From the NCBI RefSeq assembly GCF_014212125.1, contig NZ_JACJVP010000047.1, positions 1-64,000 on the forward strand: a stretch of DNA of 64,000 bases, written 5' to 3'. Shown one piece after another: positions 16,366 through 24,838 of the stretch (position 1 is the first letter of the stretch; each line of letters begins with the position of its first letter). The notes below the pieces were generated by a model. That model saw nothing but the letters and a program-made list of their open reading frames with translations, was not told the origin of the DNA and made no database searches. The stretch comes from Cohnella nanjingensis (GTDB lineage: Bacteria > Bacillota > Bacilli > Paenibacillales > Paenibacillaceae). The translations under genes and the position numbers were made by a program.

Positions 16366-17907
16366 TTAGGAATGGGCTTTGTAGGCGGCGTTGACTTCCT
16401 GAACGATCTGATCCCCGCCGCCGCTCTTCCACTCCGCGATCGCATCATCGATGCTCTCCACCGGTTTTTTGCCCGCGATGATCTCGACGACCGCCTTCAG
16501 GAATTTATCGCCCAGCGTCGAGCCTTTCTCGGCGTAGGCCGGGGATGACGGAAGATAACCTTCGGCGACGTTGCGATACGGGTACTTGCGGGCGTCCCCG
16601 ATCGACTGCTCCATCCCTTGCGCCCATTCCGGCGCGCTCCACTTGTAGATATTGAAAGTGTTGGTATTGCCCCGCAAGATCCAGTTCCACATCAGGCTCT
16701 GCCGGCCCTCGCCTTCGGCCTTCAGCGCATCGGTCATCTCGTAGGCGCCGTCCGCGCCCTTCCGGTAATGCACGCCTTCGATGCCGTTCTTGAGGACGTC
16801 CTCTCCCTCGGCGGATACCCACCAATCCAGCAGCTCCAGAATGCGATCCCGCTTCTGATCGTCCATATCCTTGCCCAGCACGACCTTGATCTTGCCGCTC
16901 GAAGGCGTCGAGTTGCCTCTTGCGCCGCCTTCCCCGATCGGAGGCGACAGCCGCGCGAACTCGGCGTTCGGGGCGATCTTCTGCAGCTCCTGCGTCGTCT
17001 GCCTGCTGAATTGATAGTGCATATCCGCGAAGCCGATCTTGCCCTGCGCGTACTTCTCGTTAAAGTTCGTGTTCGTGACGAAGTCCTTGTCGAGCACGCC
17101 TTCTTGGTACGCCTTTTGCATGAAGCCGAGATACGCCTTCCATTCCTTGGACTGGGTCTGGGCAGGGATCAGCTCTCCGCCTTCCTCCTTCCAGCCGTTC
17201 GCGATCCCGAACGCCGCCTGCAGCTCGGGCATGCCGAGATTCATCGCGTTGCCGAGCGCCGAGAACCCGTACGTATCGGGCTTGCCGTTGCCGTCCGGGT
17301 CTTGGGTCGCGAACGCCTTCGCGATCTCATAGAACTTGCCGATCGTGAATTCGTCGTCCTTCGGAAGCGGAATACCGAGCTTGTCCAGCCAATCGGCGCG
17401 CGCATAGATCGTATTTTGAGCCGTCTCGTAGATGGGAATGCCGTAGATCTTGCCCTGCGGATTCAGCAGCGCCCACTCCTCGGGCGTCGCGATCTTCTGA
17501 AGCGTCGGATATTGGGACAGGTACGGCTGCAGATCCAGGAAGGCGCCCTGGTTCGCCCACTTTAGGAACAATGCGGGACTGTCCAGCCGGATAACGTCGG
17601 GCATCTTGCCGGAAGCCGCGATGACGTTCAGTTTCTCGACGAAGTTGGCATTCGGGACCCACTGTATCTGCAAGTCGACGTTAAACTTCTTGTCGATGTA
17701 CTGAATGATCGGATGATTGTTGTCCGGCCAGCCGCCGCCCTTCCAGGACGCGATGACCATGTCGATCTTGACCTTCTCCGTTTGCGCGCCTTCGCTACCC
17801 GCGGGCGAACCGCTCGCTGCGCTTCGATCTTCGTTCTTGTTTGCGCAGCCTGCCGTTACTCCCCAAGCCATACAGACAGCCAGCATCAGTAGAGCCGTTT
17901 TTTTCAT
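16366..17907 (-). CDS. extracellular solute-binding lipoprotein (LipO type)
   Basis: The 513-residue protein starts with a signal peptide and lipobox VTAGC (lipidated Cys21). A linker rich in Ser/Gly/Glu and a type-1 solute-binding fold follow (PDVIRLDSPALFLKWANQGA, DLQPYLSQYPTLQKIA). It should capture the substrate outside and deliver it to the two permeases downstream. The long length (over 500) matches the LipO group, whose substrates include complex glycans; the real ligand is unknown. A 113-bp gap separates it from the sensor kinase upstream, so a separate, two-component-controlled promoter is likely. Confidence 0.9.
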   Translation of the reverse strand: MKKTALLMLAVCMAWGVTAGCANKNEDRSAASGSPAGSEGAQTEKVKIDMVIASWKGGGWPDNNHPIIQYIDKKFNVDLQIQWVPNANFVEKLNVIAASGKMPDVIRLDSPALFLKWANQGAFLDLQPYLSQYPTLQKIATPEEWALLNPQGKIYGIPIYETAQNTIYARADWLDKLGIPLPKDDEFTIGKFYEIAKAFATQDPDGNGKPDTYGFSALGNAMNLGMPELQAAFGIANGWKEEGGELIPAQTQSKEWKAYLGFMQKAYQEGVLDKDFVTNTNFNEKYAQGKIGFADMHYQFSRQTTQELQKIAPNAEFARLSPPIGEGGARGNSTPSSGKIKVVLGKDMDDQKRDRILELLDWWVSAEGEDVLKNGIEGVHYRKGADGAYEMTDALKAEGEGRQSLMWNWILRGNTNTFNIYKWSAPEWAQGMEQSIGDARKYPYRNVAEGYLPSSPAYAEKGSTLGDKFLKAVVEIIAGKKPVESIDDAIAEWKSGGGDQIVQEVNAAYKAHS

Positions 17908-18020
17908 GCGGACAAGACCACTCCCCGTTATCGTTCGATTTGGAATGCCTTCGGACAGCTTTATTGTAGCGCTGCGGGAGCGGCCGCTTTTTCATTATCT
18001 GACGGTCTTTTCGTCCAAAA

Positions 18021-19871
18021 TTACGATGTTGGGTCCGCTCGGCGGGGATAGCGGACGGAGACGACGCTCCCTTCGCCCGGCTTCGAGCGGATCCGCACGC
18101 CGTACGGCACCCCGTAATTCAGCACCAGCCTGGCGTGAACGTTGAGGATGCCGACGGACTCTTCCCGGACGAACGGCGCGGGCTCCCGCTCGATGGCGCG
18201 CATGCGGGCATTCAGCGATTGCAGCGCCTCTTCCGGGAAGCCGTTCCCGTCGTCGGCCACCTCGAGGAGGAGATCTCCGCCCTCTTCGTACGCCTGAATG
18301 CGAATGCCGGCGTTTCCGTTCTTCGGCTCGACCGCGTACTTCACGCTGTTCTCTACGATAGGCTGCAGCGTGAGCTTGATCACGAGCCAATCCATGTTGG
18401 CCTCATCCACCGCGATTTCGCTCTCGAACTTGTTCAGGAAACGGATCCGGACGATGTTCAAATAATCCCGCAGATTGCGCAGCTCTTCCCGGAGAGGCAC
18501 CTCCGATCCGGGCATCTTGGAGGCGTAGCGGTACACGCTGGCCAGATTGGCCGCCATCTTCTCGATGCTCGGCACCTTCTCGATGAAGGCGATGCTCTTG
18601 ATGATCTCCAGCGTATTGTAGAGCAGATGGGGGTTGATCTGATTCTGAAGCGCCTGGATATGCGCGTCGCGCTGCATCAACTGGAGGCTCATCTCGTTCA
18701 GCTGCAGGTCGCGGACGGTATGCATCAGCTCCGACAGTCTGGCGGTCATGCGATTGAAGCTCCCGTTCAAGTGCTGGATCTCGTCGCGGCCCGGGATCGC
18801 TTCGGCGCGAACGGTCAGGTCGCCTTGTTCCACCCGCTTCATCAATCCGCTCAAGCGGATGACGGGTCGGACGGCGCGGCTGATCATGCGGGGGATGATC
18901 AATAGGGACAGGAGAATCATCCCCGCCATCAGGAATAACGTGAACTTGCGGGCGACCGCGAGCCCCGTCGCGAGCTCGTTCAGCGGCACGTAAGCGACGA
19001 TGCGCCAGCCGGTCGCATCCGAGCGGTCGTTGGAGGTGAGGATTCGGGCGCCATTCAGCCGAACGAGATCGTTACGTTCAGTCAGCCGGATCTCCCGCAG
19101 CGGCGTATCCGCCAGCGCTCTCCCCACCCAGCGGAGATCCGGATGATAGACGACGCCCCCTTCGGCGTCGACGATGAAGAAATAGCCCGTCTCTCCGAGA
19201 CGGGCCTGACCGAGGATGCTCTGAACCTCGGAGATCGACAGGGCGAGATACAGATTGCCGGCCAGCTTGAGCGTGTTCGGGTCGAAGACGGGAATCACCA
19301 GCGCGATAAACGGATATGCGGCAGCCTTGCCCTCGACGTCGCGGCTGTAGTAGGAAGGCACGACCTGGAGCGTACGGGATAGGGGAGCGGTCAGCCAGGG
19401 CGCCGAAGCGTTCATGGGCGGGCTTATCTCGTTGTCCTTCGAATAGACGAGCCGATCGTCGAGCGATCGCAGCACGATCCCGAGAATATGGGAATCGTTG
19501 ATGGCGATGTATCGGGACAGGATGCCCTCGACGAGCGCCTGCTGCTCCCGGCTGAACAGACCGCCGTTTTTCAGCCACTCCTGGATCATCCCGCTCTCCG
19601 GATTGCTGCCGAGCAGCGGGTTGGTCGGCAGCGGGCCGGCGATCGAAGCGTAGGTGGATTGGGCCATTTGTCCGAAGTAGCGATCCAACTGATGATTGAT
19701 GCGGGACGTGGAGTCTTGGGCGATGAGGTAAAAGTCGTTCTTCGCCGATTCGGTATAGGAATAAGAAGTCAAGAGCCCCATCAAGACGATCGACGACAGG
19801 CTGATCGCGAGCGCCAGGACAAGGATCTTGGTCTTGATTGAGAAGCGGTAGTGCCATCCGCGCCCGTTCAT
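18021..19871 (-). CDS. YesM-type sensor histidine kinase
   Basis: The 616-residue kinase has membrane segments at about 15-37 and 305-327 enclosing a dCache-like sensor domain. A HAMP linker follows (about 328-380), then the His-kinase signature QNQINPHLLYNTLE with His415, and a C-terminal ATPase (N box VENSVKYAV, G box DDGNGFPEE). The ATG at 19869-19871 overlaps the response-regulator stop (ATGA), showing coupling. Family members sense external sugars and phosphorylate a YesN-type partner. It is directly upstream of the ABC importer genes, its likely targets. Confidence 0.92.
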   Translation of the reverse strand: MNGRGWHYRFSIKTKILVLALAISLSSIVLMGLLTSYSYTESAKNDFYLIAQDSTSRINHQLDRYFGQMAQSTYASIAGPLPTNPLLGSNPESGMIQEWLKNGGLFSREQQALVEGILSRYIAINDSHILGIVLRSLDDRLVYSKDNEISPPMNASAPWLTAPLSRTLQVVPSYYSRDVEGKAAAYPFIALVIPVFDPNTLKLAGNLYLALSISEVQSILGQARLGETGYFFIVDAEGGVVYHPDLRWVGRALADTPLREIRLTERNDLVRLNGARILTSNDRSDATGWRIVAYVPLNELATGLAVARKFTLFLMAGMILLSLLIIPRMISRAVRPVIRLSGLMKRVEQGDLTVRAEAIPGRDEIQHLNGSFNRMTARLSELMHTVRDLQLNEMSLQLMQRDAHIQALQNQINPHLLYNTLEIIKSIAFIEKVPSIEKMAANLASVYRYASKMPGSEVPLREELRNLRDYLNIVRIRFLNKFESEIAVDEANMDWLVIKLTLQPIVENSVKYAVEPKNGNAGIRIQAYEEGGDLLLEVADDGNGFPEEALQSLNARMRAIEREPAPFVREESVGILNVHARLVLNYGVPYGVRIRSKPGEGSVVSVRYPRRADPTS

Positions 19872-20884
19872 GGGTTCATCCTCTTCTTGTATTCCAGCGG
19901 AGAGAGGTCGATCGACGCTTTGAAGACGCGCGTGAAATAGGAGGTGGAGGCGAATCCGGTCATCTCCGCGATCTCGCCTACCGAATAGGAGGTGGAGCGC
20001 AGCAGCTTTTTGGCTTCGTCTACGCGCAGCCGATTGACGTAGCCCACGAGCGATTGGCCGGCGTGCTTCTTGAACAAGGCGCTGAAGTGAGACACGCTGA
20101 AGTTCGTGCGTGCGGCCATCTCGGTTAGCGTGATTTCTTCCTTGAAGTGGGCCTGGATGTAGCGGCAAGACCGTTCGATGGCTTCCGGCGTGCTGGCGAT
20201 GGCGGGACCGGGCTGGTTCAAATACCATCTCTCCAACAACGCCTGGAAATGAAGGGCAATCGTCCCGTCATCCGAACGGTCGGCGGGCGGGCTGGACGAA
20301 TAGGCGATCCCGGACTCGTTCAACAGCGTCTTGAGCTTGTCCTCGAACAGGCGGAGCAAGATCGCGCGGGCGTTCCGGTTCAAGCGGTTCAAGCGCAGCA
20401 CCGATTGGAGCAGTTCGTCCTGCTTGCGCATCAGGTCTTTGGGCGCGAGCCCCCATCCGTTGTCGAGCAGCGCCTGGAACTTCAAGAGATACGCGTTCAG
20501 CTCCTTGAGCGACGCGATCTTCTCCTTCGCGCGCTGCAGCGCTTGCTTAAGCGTGTCGAATTCAACCGGTTTCAGCAAATATTCGGAGACCCCATGGACC
20601 ATCGCTTGCTGCGCGTATTGAAAGTTATCGTAACCGCTGACGATGACGGATACGAGCGGCGTACGCTGCTCCTCGATCCGCCGGATCAGCGACAGCCCGT
20701 CCAGCTCCGGCATCATGATATCGGTGATGAGCAGCATCGGCCATACTTCCTGGATCAGGGTCCAGGCCTCTTCCCCGTTGCTGCAAGCGCCGACGACTTC
20801 GAACTCCTCCCCCGCCGCCTTTACCATCTCGACGATTCCTCTCAACACCCAAGGCTCGTTCTCTGCTACCAATACGGTGTACAT
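19868..20884 (-). CDS. YesN-type response regulator, AraC-family output
   Basis: The 338-residue protein has an N-terminal receiver with phospho-acceptor Asp55 (LLITDIMMPELDG) and Lys in YLLKPVEF. A connecting helical region follows, then a C-terminal AraC-type double HTH (ITLTEMAARTNFSVSHFSAL, SVGEIAEMTGFASTSYFTRV). The start at 20884 (MYTVLVAEN) is at the beginning of the receiver strand; GGAGGGAGG lies about 12 nt upstream. Longer frames add sequence with no domain match. It should activate the importer operon downstream on the signal of the coupled kinase. Confidence 0.92.
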   Translation of the reverse strand: MYTVLVAENEPWVLRGIVEMVKAAGEEFEVVGACSNGEEAWTLIQEVWPMLLITDIMMPELDGLSLIRRIEEQRTPLVSVIVSGYDNFQYAQQAMVHGVSEYLLKPVEFDTLKQALQRAKEKIASLKELNAYLLKFQALLDNGWGLAPKDLMRKQDELLQSVLRLNRLNRNARAILLRLFEDKLKTLLNESGIAYSSSPPADRSDDGTIALHFQALLERWYLNQPGPAIASTPEAIERSCRYIQAHFKEEITLTEMAARTNFSVSHFSALFKKHAGQSLVGYVNRLRVDEAKKLLRSTSYSVGEIAEMTGFASTSYFTRVFKASIDLSPLEYKKRMNP

Positions 20885-21165
20885 GATGCCGATGGACCTC
20901 CCTCCGCGGTGGTTCATGCCGTTGCCTAGCAGGCTGGCACCGCGGGCGGATTCGGGTCCCGGCATCAGCCTGCCTTTTTCTCATCCGATTCAAGGGGGCA
21001 ATTCCCCTACAGTGTAAACGCATGCGCAGGCACGAGCAATCACCCAATCTATTGAAATTATAGTGAAGGCTTCGAAGCCCCGCTATCGACTCGTGTTAAC
21101 GGATCGTTAAATCTGCGTAAGCCGCGCGATAACGGATTGGCGGATGGCAATTGTCGGGGCGCAAA

Positions 21166-21202
21166 AAGACAAGTGCCGTCACCCTAAGGTGACAGCACTT
21201 GG
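21166..21202 (-). terminator. terminator after the phytanoyl dioxygenase-like gene
   Basis: On the minus strand AAGTGC-T-GTCACC pairs with GGTGAC-G-GCACTT around TTAG, followed by GTCTTTTTG. It lies about 210 bp past the stop at 21413 with the short repeat array in between. Confidence 0.75.
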
Positions 21203-21271
21203 CACTTGCATGCGGGATGGATTAGGATGGATATAGCACGGAGTCCGGGATGCTAGTTGCGACTAGCACAA

Positions 21272-21395
21272 CTGCGGATAGCGACTTTCGGATAGGGACT
21301 TGCGGACAGTAACAAGCGGACAGCAACATGCGATAGTGACTTGCGATAGTGACTTGCGACAGTGACTTGCGATTAGCGACTCGAGATTAGCGGCT
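21272..21395. repeat. short tandem repeat, 13-14 bp units
   Basis: About nine imperfect units of the type GCGATAGTGACTT follow each other; the later units are 13 bp long and the earlier, more diverged ones 14 bp. They sit directly downstream of the phytanoyl dioxygenase-like gene. Confidence 0.8.
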
Positions 21396-21412
21396 TGTAG
21401 CCCCCAACCGGC

Positions 21413-22255
21413 TTACCCGGCGACGACAGAAGCAGCGCCATAGACGACGGGGAAGTGCTCCCCCTGCAAAATGTCGCCCTTGTTCACCGTCACGTAGGAG
21501 ATCATCGGGTGATTGTTGGTCGGTTCGTATCGGGTATGGCCCGGCATATAGTGAACCGCGATCGCCCGGCGTTTCAGCTCCGAGCGGTTGTGCGGGCTGC
21601 CGTGCCAGGTCAGGCTGTGGTGGTAGCCCACCTGCCCCTTCTTGATCTCGAACGGCACGGCTTCCACGACGGCGCCCTCGGGCAGCAGCTCGGGCTGGCG
21701 ATGGTACGGCTTGAAGTCCGGCGTGCTGGCCAGATACCGCTGATGGTCGCCCCACTTGTGGCTGCCCGGCACCATCCACATGCACCCGTTCTCGATGACG
21801 GCGTCGTCGAGCGCGACCCAGGCGCTGACGAGGTCGGCGGGCTGGATGACCGGCCAGAGCGGATGATCCTGATGCCAGCCCGTCGGGCCGCCGGACACGG
21901 GCGGTTTGTATTGGATCTGGTCGTGCCAGATCCGCAGCGTATCGGTCTTGCACAGCTGGGCGATCTCCTCCGTGATGACGGGGTGGGCGGCGTGCTTCAA
22001 GTACAGGTCGCTCGCCATCCAGATGTTGACGATCTGCACGACCTTCTCGTTGACGCTCATCTTCATGTCCTTGTATAGCGAATCGCTATCGCCGCCGAGC
22101 ATGTTGTGGTTCAGCACCGGCCGCTTGACGGACTTGCCCTCCATGACGAGGTCCAGTTCTTCCCGAAGTCGTTCCACTTCCCCTTCGCTTAACACGATAT
22201 CCCCTTTCAGAAACCCGTTCCGTTCGAATTCGGCCAGCTGCTGCGCGTTCAACAT
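21413..22255 (-). CDS. phytanoyl-CoA dioxygenase (PhyH) family protein
   Basis: The 280-residue protein shows the iron site of PhyH-type Fe(II)/2-oxoglutarate oxygenases. The H-x-D pair is in GWHQDHPLWP (His128, Asp130), and the distal His is in SLTWHGSPHN (about 218) with a following Arg pair for 2-oxoglutarate. GCMWMVPGSHKWGDH is a conserved core strand. It is expected to hydroxylate a small metabolite; in bacteria the family has many unrelated substrates. Divergent from an AraC regulator, the likely controller. AGAGG lies about 10 nt before the ATG at 22255. Confidence 0.9.
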   Translation of the reverse strand: MLNAQQLAEFERNGFLKGDIVLSEGEVERLREELDLVMEGKSVKRPVLNHNMLGGDSDSLYKDMKMSVNEKVVQIVNIWMASDLYLKHAAHPVITEEIAQLCKTDTLRIWHDQIQYKPPVSGGPTGWHQDHPLWPVIQPADLVSAWVALDDAVIENGCMWMVPGSHKWGDHQRYLASTPDFKPYHRQPELLPEGAVVEAVPFEIKKGQVGYHHSLTWHGSPHNRSELKRRAIAVHYMPGHTRYEPTNNHPMISYVTVNKGDILQGEHFPVVYGAASVVAG

Positions 22256-22439
22256 GGGGGTTGCACCTCTCCTCTAAGCTTTATATGATGGGGTTGATAG
22301 CTTCATTGTACGGAAGGTTCGACCCCTTGTATTTCCCGAAACGCAACATTCGTTTGCGTAATTCTAAGCATTCCTTTGCAGAAAAAATAGTTCGCTACAG
22401 ATCGGACAATCTACGACTCGCGGAGAAAGAGGGATCCCC

Positions 22440-23315
22440 TTGCGCATCGGCACTCTGGACGCCATCGCCCCCACCGTGAACTTCGCCAGCCGGGCGACCG
22501 CGCCGGCCGGCAGCAACTTCGGCATCCGCGTCATCCCGGACTGCCAGCTCTTCTATGTCGTCTCGGGAAGGGCCGAACTCCGACTCGCCGGGCAATCTCA
22601 TCCGATACGGGACGGCGAATGCGTCTACTACGGTCCGGAACGCGCGACTCGGCTGTCGGTTCTGGAGTCTACGGACTATTTCAGCCTTCATTTTCACTGG
22701 CATCATCCTTCGCCCGCCCCCGTTCATCCTGCCCATGGCATCCGGGAGGCATCGCCGCGATCGCTGGACGAGGGCAGTCCGACGTCCACGACGCTCGACC
22801 TCCCGCCCTTCGGGGAAGTCGCGATCCCGACGCTCCTCAGCGTATCGGGATTGGAACCGATCCTCGCCCGCATGGTGAAGGAATATGAGCTGGAGCAACC
22901 GGGCTGCGCGATCGCCCTTCGCGCCCTCATGATGCAGGCCGTCGCCGTCCTGGTCCGGCAGCTGCTCGGCAGTCGCCCTCCGGCGGGCGCCGCTAGCCGC
23001 ATCGAGCCCGCGATCGCGGCCATGCAGGCTGAGCCGGCGCGCGGCTGGACGGTTGCGCAGCTGGCGGCGCTGTGCGGCTACCACCCGATCCATTTCGCGA
23101 AGCTGTTCAAGGAGGAGATCGGCCTGCCGCCCAAGCCCTACCTCATCGGCGAGCGCATCAAGCAGGCCAAACGGGCGCTGCTCCAAGGCGTGAAGGTCGA
23201 AGCGATCTCGGAGCGCCTCGGCTACGCCAGCATCCATCACTTCAGCCACCAGTTCAAGCAGGTGACGGGCCTCACCCCTACGCAGTTCCGGCTGCAAGGC
23301 TCGTCATTCGAATAA
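22440..23315 (+). CDS. AraC-family regulator with cupin-like N-terminus
   Basis: The 291-residue protein has an N-terminal cupin-like sensing domain (about 10-90, CQLFYVVSGRAELRLAGQSH) and a C-terminal double HTH (about 190-290; TVAQLAALCGYHPIHFAKLF, EAISERLGYASIHHFSHQFK). Initiation is at TTG (22440), preceded by GAGGGA at 5 nt; no ATG fits. It is divergent from the PhyH-type gene with about 180 bp between them and likely regulates it. A large hairpin follows the gene. Confidence 0.88.
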   Translation: MRIGTLDAIAPTVNFASRATAPAGSNFGIRVIPDCQLFYVVSGRAELRLAGQSHPIRDGECVYYGPERATRLSVLESTDYFSLHFHWHHPSPAPVHPAHGIREASPRSLDEGSPTSTTLDLPPFGEVAIPTLLSVSGLEPILARMVKEYELEQPGCAIALRALMMQAVAVLVRQLLGSRPPAGAASRIEPAIAAMQAEPARGWTVAQLAALCGYHPIHFAKLFKEEIGLPPKPYLIGERIKQAKRALLQGVKVEAISERLGYASIHHFSHQFKQVTGLTPTQFRLQGSSFE

Positions 23316-23329
23316 CGCAGCACATACGA

Positions 23330-23377
23330 CAAGAGCTATCCTTCGGTCATCTAAGGATGACATCGGGATAGCTCTTG
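23330..23377 (+). terminator. two-part hairpin after the AraC gene
   Basis: Outer arms CAAGAGCTATCC and GGATAGCTCTTG enclose an inner hairpin GTCATC/GATGAC. No clear T-tract follows, so intrinsic termination is probable rather than certain. Low-complexity GCTTGTGCTT-type sequence follows to 23450. Confidence 0.6.
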
Positions 23378-23524
23378 CGCTTGTGCTTGTCATGCGCTTG
23401 AGCCTACTTTTGTGCTTATGCTTACGTTTGCGTTTGCGCTCCTCTTTCTAGACAGCCGCTGTTGCGATACTCTCTTTGGAAATCGCAATCTCTCCGTCCT
23501 GCGAGAATGCTTCAACGCGTTCTC

Positions 23525-23980
23525 GGCCTTGCGAGACCGCTGTAACGATACTTTTTATCGTTACAGCTCGGTTTCGGGCTTGCGAGACCGCTGTAACGAT
23601 ACTTTTTATCGTTACAGCTCGGTTTCGGCCTTGCGAGGCCGCTGTAACGATACTTTTTATCGTTACAGCTCGGTTTCGGCCTTGCGAGACCGCTGTAACG
23701 ATACTTTTTATCGTTACAGCTCGGTTTCGGCCTTGCGAGGCCGCTGTAACGATACTTTTTATCGTTACAGCTCGGTATCGGGCTTGCGAGACCGCTGTAA
23801 CGGTACTTTTTATCGTTACAGCTCGGTTTCTGTCTTGCGAGGCCGCTGTAACGATACTTTTTATCGTTACAGCTCGGTTTCTGTCTTGCGAGGCCGCTGT
23901 AACGATACTTTTTATCGTTACAGATCGGTTTCTGTCTTGCGAGACCGCTGTATCGATACTTTTTATCGTTGCAACGCGCT
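23525..23980. repeat. tandem array A2, 51 bp x 9, strong hairpin in each unit
   Basis: CTGTAACGAT recurs at 23540, 23591, 23642, 23693, 23744, 23795, 23846, 23897 and 23948 (the last changed), exactly 51 bp apart. Each unit has a perfect 10-bp inverted repeat, arms TGTAACGATA and TATCGTTACA, around a 5-nt loop, then CTCGGTTTCGGCCTTGCGAG. The sixth unit has one A-to-G change that still allows a G-T pair. The last unit is the most diverged. Two forward frames stay open through it only because 51 is divisible by three. It abuts a broken FMN-binding gene. Confidence 0.95.
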
Positions 23981-23992
23981 CTTGCGCACGCC

Positions 23993-24300
23993 CGTTACAG
24001 ACATCGGGGCGGATCTCCCGGATTCGTCCGGGGCGCGGGTGACCGGGAGCTTGTCTTTCCCGACTACTTCGGCAATTCCATGTTCAATACGCTCGGCAAT
24101 CTTCACGTCAACCCCCGCAGCGGCTTGCCGTTCATCGACTTCGAACCGGGCGGCACGCTGCAACTGACGGGGGAGGCGGAGGTCCTATGGGGCGAGGAGG
24201 GGATCGCGGACTGTCCGGCAGCGGTCTGGTGCGCTTCAAGCTGAAGGAAGCCGTGGAGATCGCCTACGATCGCGCGACGCTTGGAGGCTCGTCAGCTATT
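23993..24300 (+). pseudogene. fragment of a pyridoxamine 5'-phosphate oxidase-like FMN-binding protein
   Basis: From 23993 the frame reads RYRHRGGSPGFVR and then DRELVFPDYFGN, NTLGNLHVNPRSGLPFIDFE, GGTLQLTGEAEVLW. This is the flavin-binding core of the PNPOx-like split-barrel family. After about 24200 the match jumps to another frame (GSGLVRFKLKEAVEI), so there is a frameshift, and the N-terminal half is missing where array A2 begins. No start codon with ribosome site exists. It is a decayed remnant. Confidence 0.78.
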
Positions 24301-24389
24301 CCCCGCACAACCCGCCTCGAAGCAGTTCGGCTAATTGAAAAGTCGCACGGCACCTTCGACCGCAAGGCCATTTCCGCCATTCCGCCATT

Positions 24390-24660
24390 CCGCCTCACCA
24401 ATTTTGACTCACCAATTTTGACTCACCAATTTTGCCACATCAAATTTGACTCACCAGCTTTACTTCACCAAATTGCCTCACCGGCTTTGCTCCACCAGCC
24501 CTCCGCAAAATGGATCACCAGCTTTACTTCACCAAATTACCTCACCGGCTTTGCTCCACCAGCCCTCCGCATAATGGATCACCAGCTTTAACTTCACCAA
24601 ATTTGCCTCATCGGCTTTGCTCTCCAGCCCTCCGCAAAATGGATCACCAACTCAGATCAC
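24390..24660. repeat. imperfect repeats, about 64 bp period, with TTTGACTCACCAA motifs
   Basis: ATGGATCACCA recurs with 64-65 bp spacing (about 24510, 24574, 24639), each within a longer repeated block (ACTTCACCAAATT, CTCACCGGCTTTGCTCCACC, AGCCCTCCGCA). Upstream lie short runs of TTTTGACTCACCAA. No gene is supported here. Confidence 0.8.
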
Positions 24661-24768
24661 CAGCTTCGCGGCTCCGCCATTCTAACCTCGCCAACTAGCT
24701 TTTCCAATCTGAAAAGCCCACGTTTGCCCCGAGTCCACCTTTAAGCACACCTTGCTTCAAAACGCAAC

Positions 24769-24806
24769 AAAGCCCGCTCCCGGAAATCAAATCCGTTAGC
24801 GGGCTC
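24769..24806 (-). terminator. terminator of the MTHFR-family gene
   Basis: Arms AGCCCGCT and AGCGGGCT enclose a 19-nt loop and are followed on the minus strand by TTGTTG, about 30 bp after the stop at 24839. The T-tract is weak. Confidence 0.6.
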
Positions 24807-24838
24807 GTCTGCTTCAAAATAAATCGGAAGTACCTTCC

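Larger units (their letters stand above)
20966..21412. other. intergenic region upstream of the YesN gene
   Basis: No gene is supported. It holds a strong hairpin with T-tract (21166-21202) and a short-period repeat (21272-21395). The remainder (about 21000-21150) is AT-richer and may contain the two-component operon promoter, but no hexamer pair stands out. Confidence 0.5.

Noticed and set aside
23525-23980. Array A2 (and A1, A3, A4) as a CRISPR array
   Set aside because: There are no unique spacers; whole units repeat end to end and no cas genes are present.
23412-24167. Two long forward frames of 251 and 188 codons through array A2
   Set aside because: Both translate the same nine repeats in different frames; this is an effect of the period, not a repeat protein.
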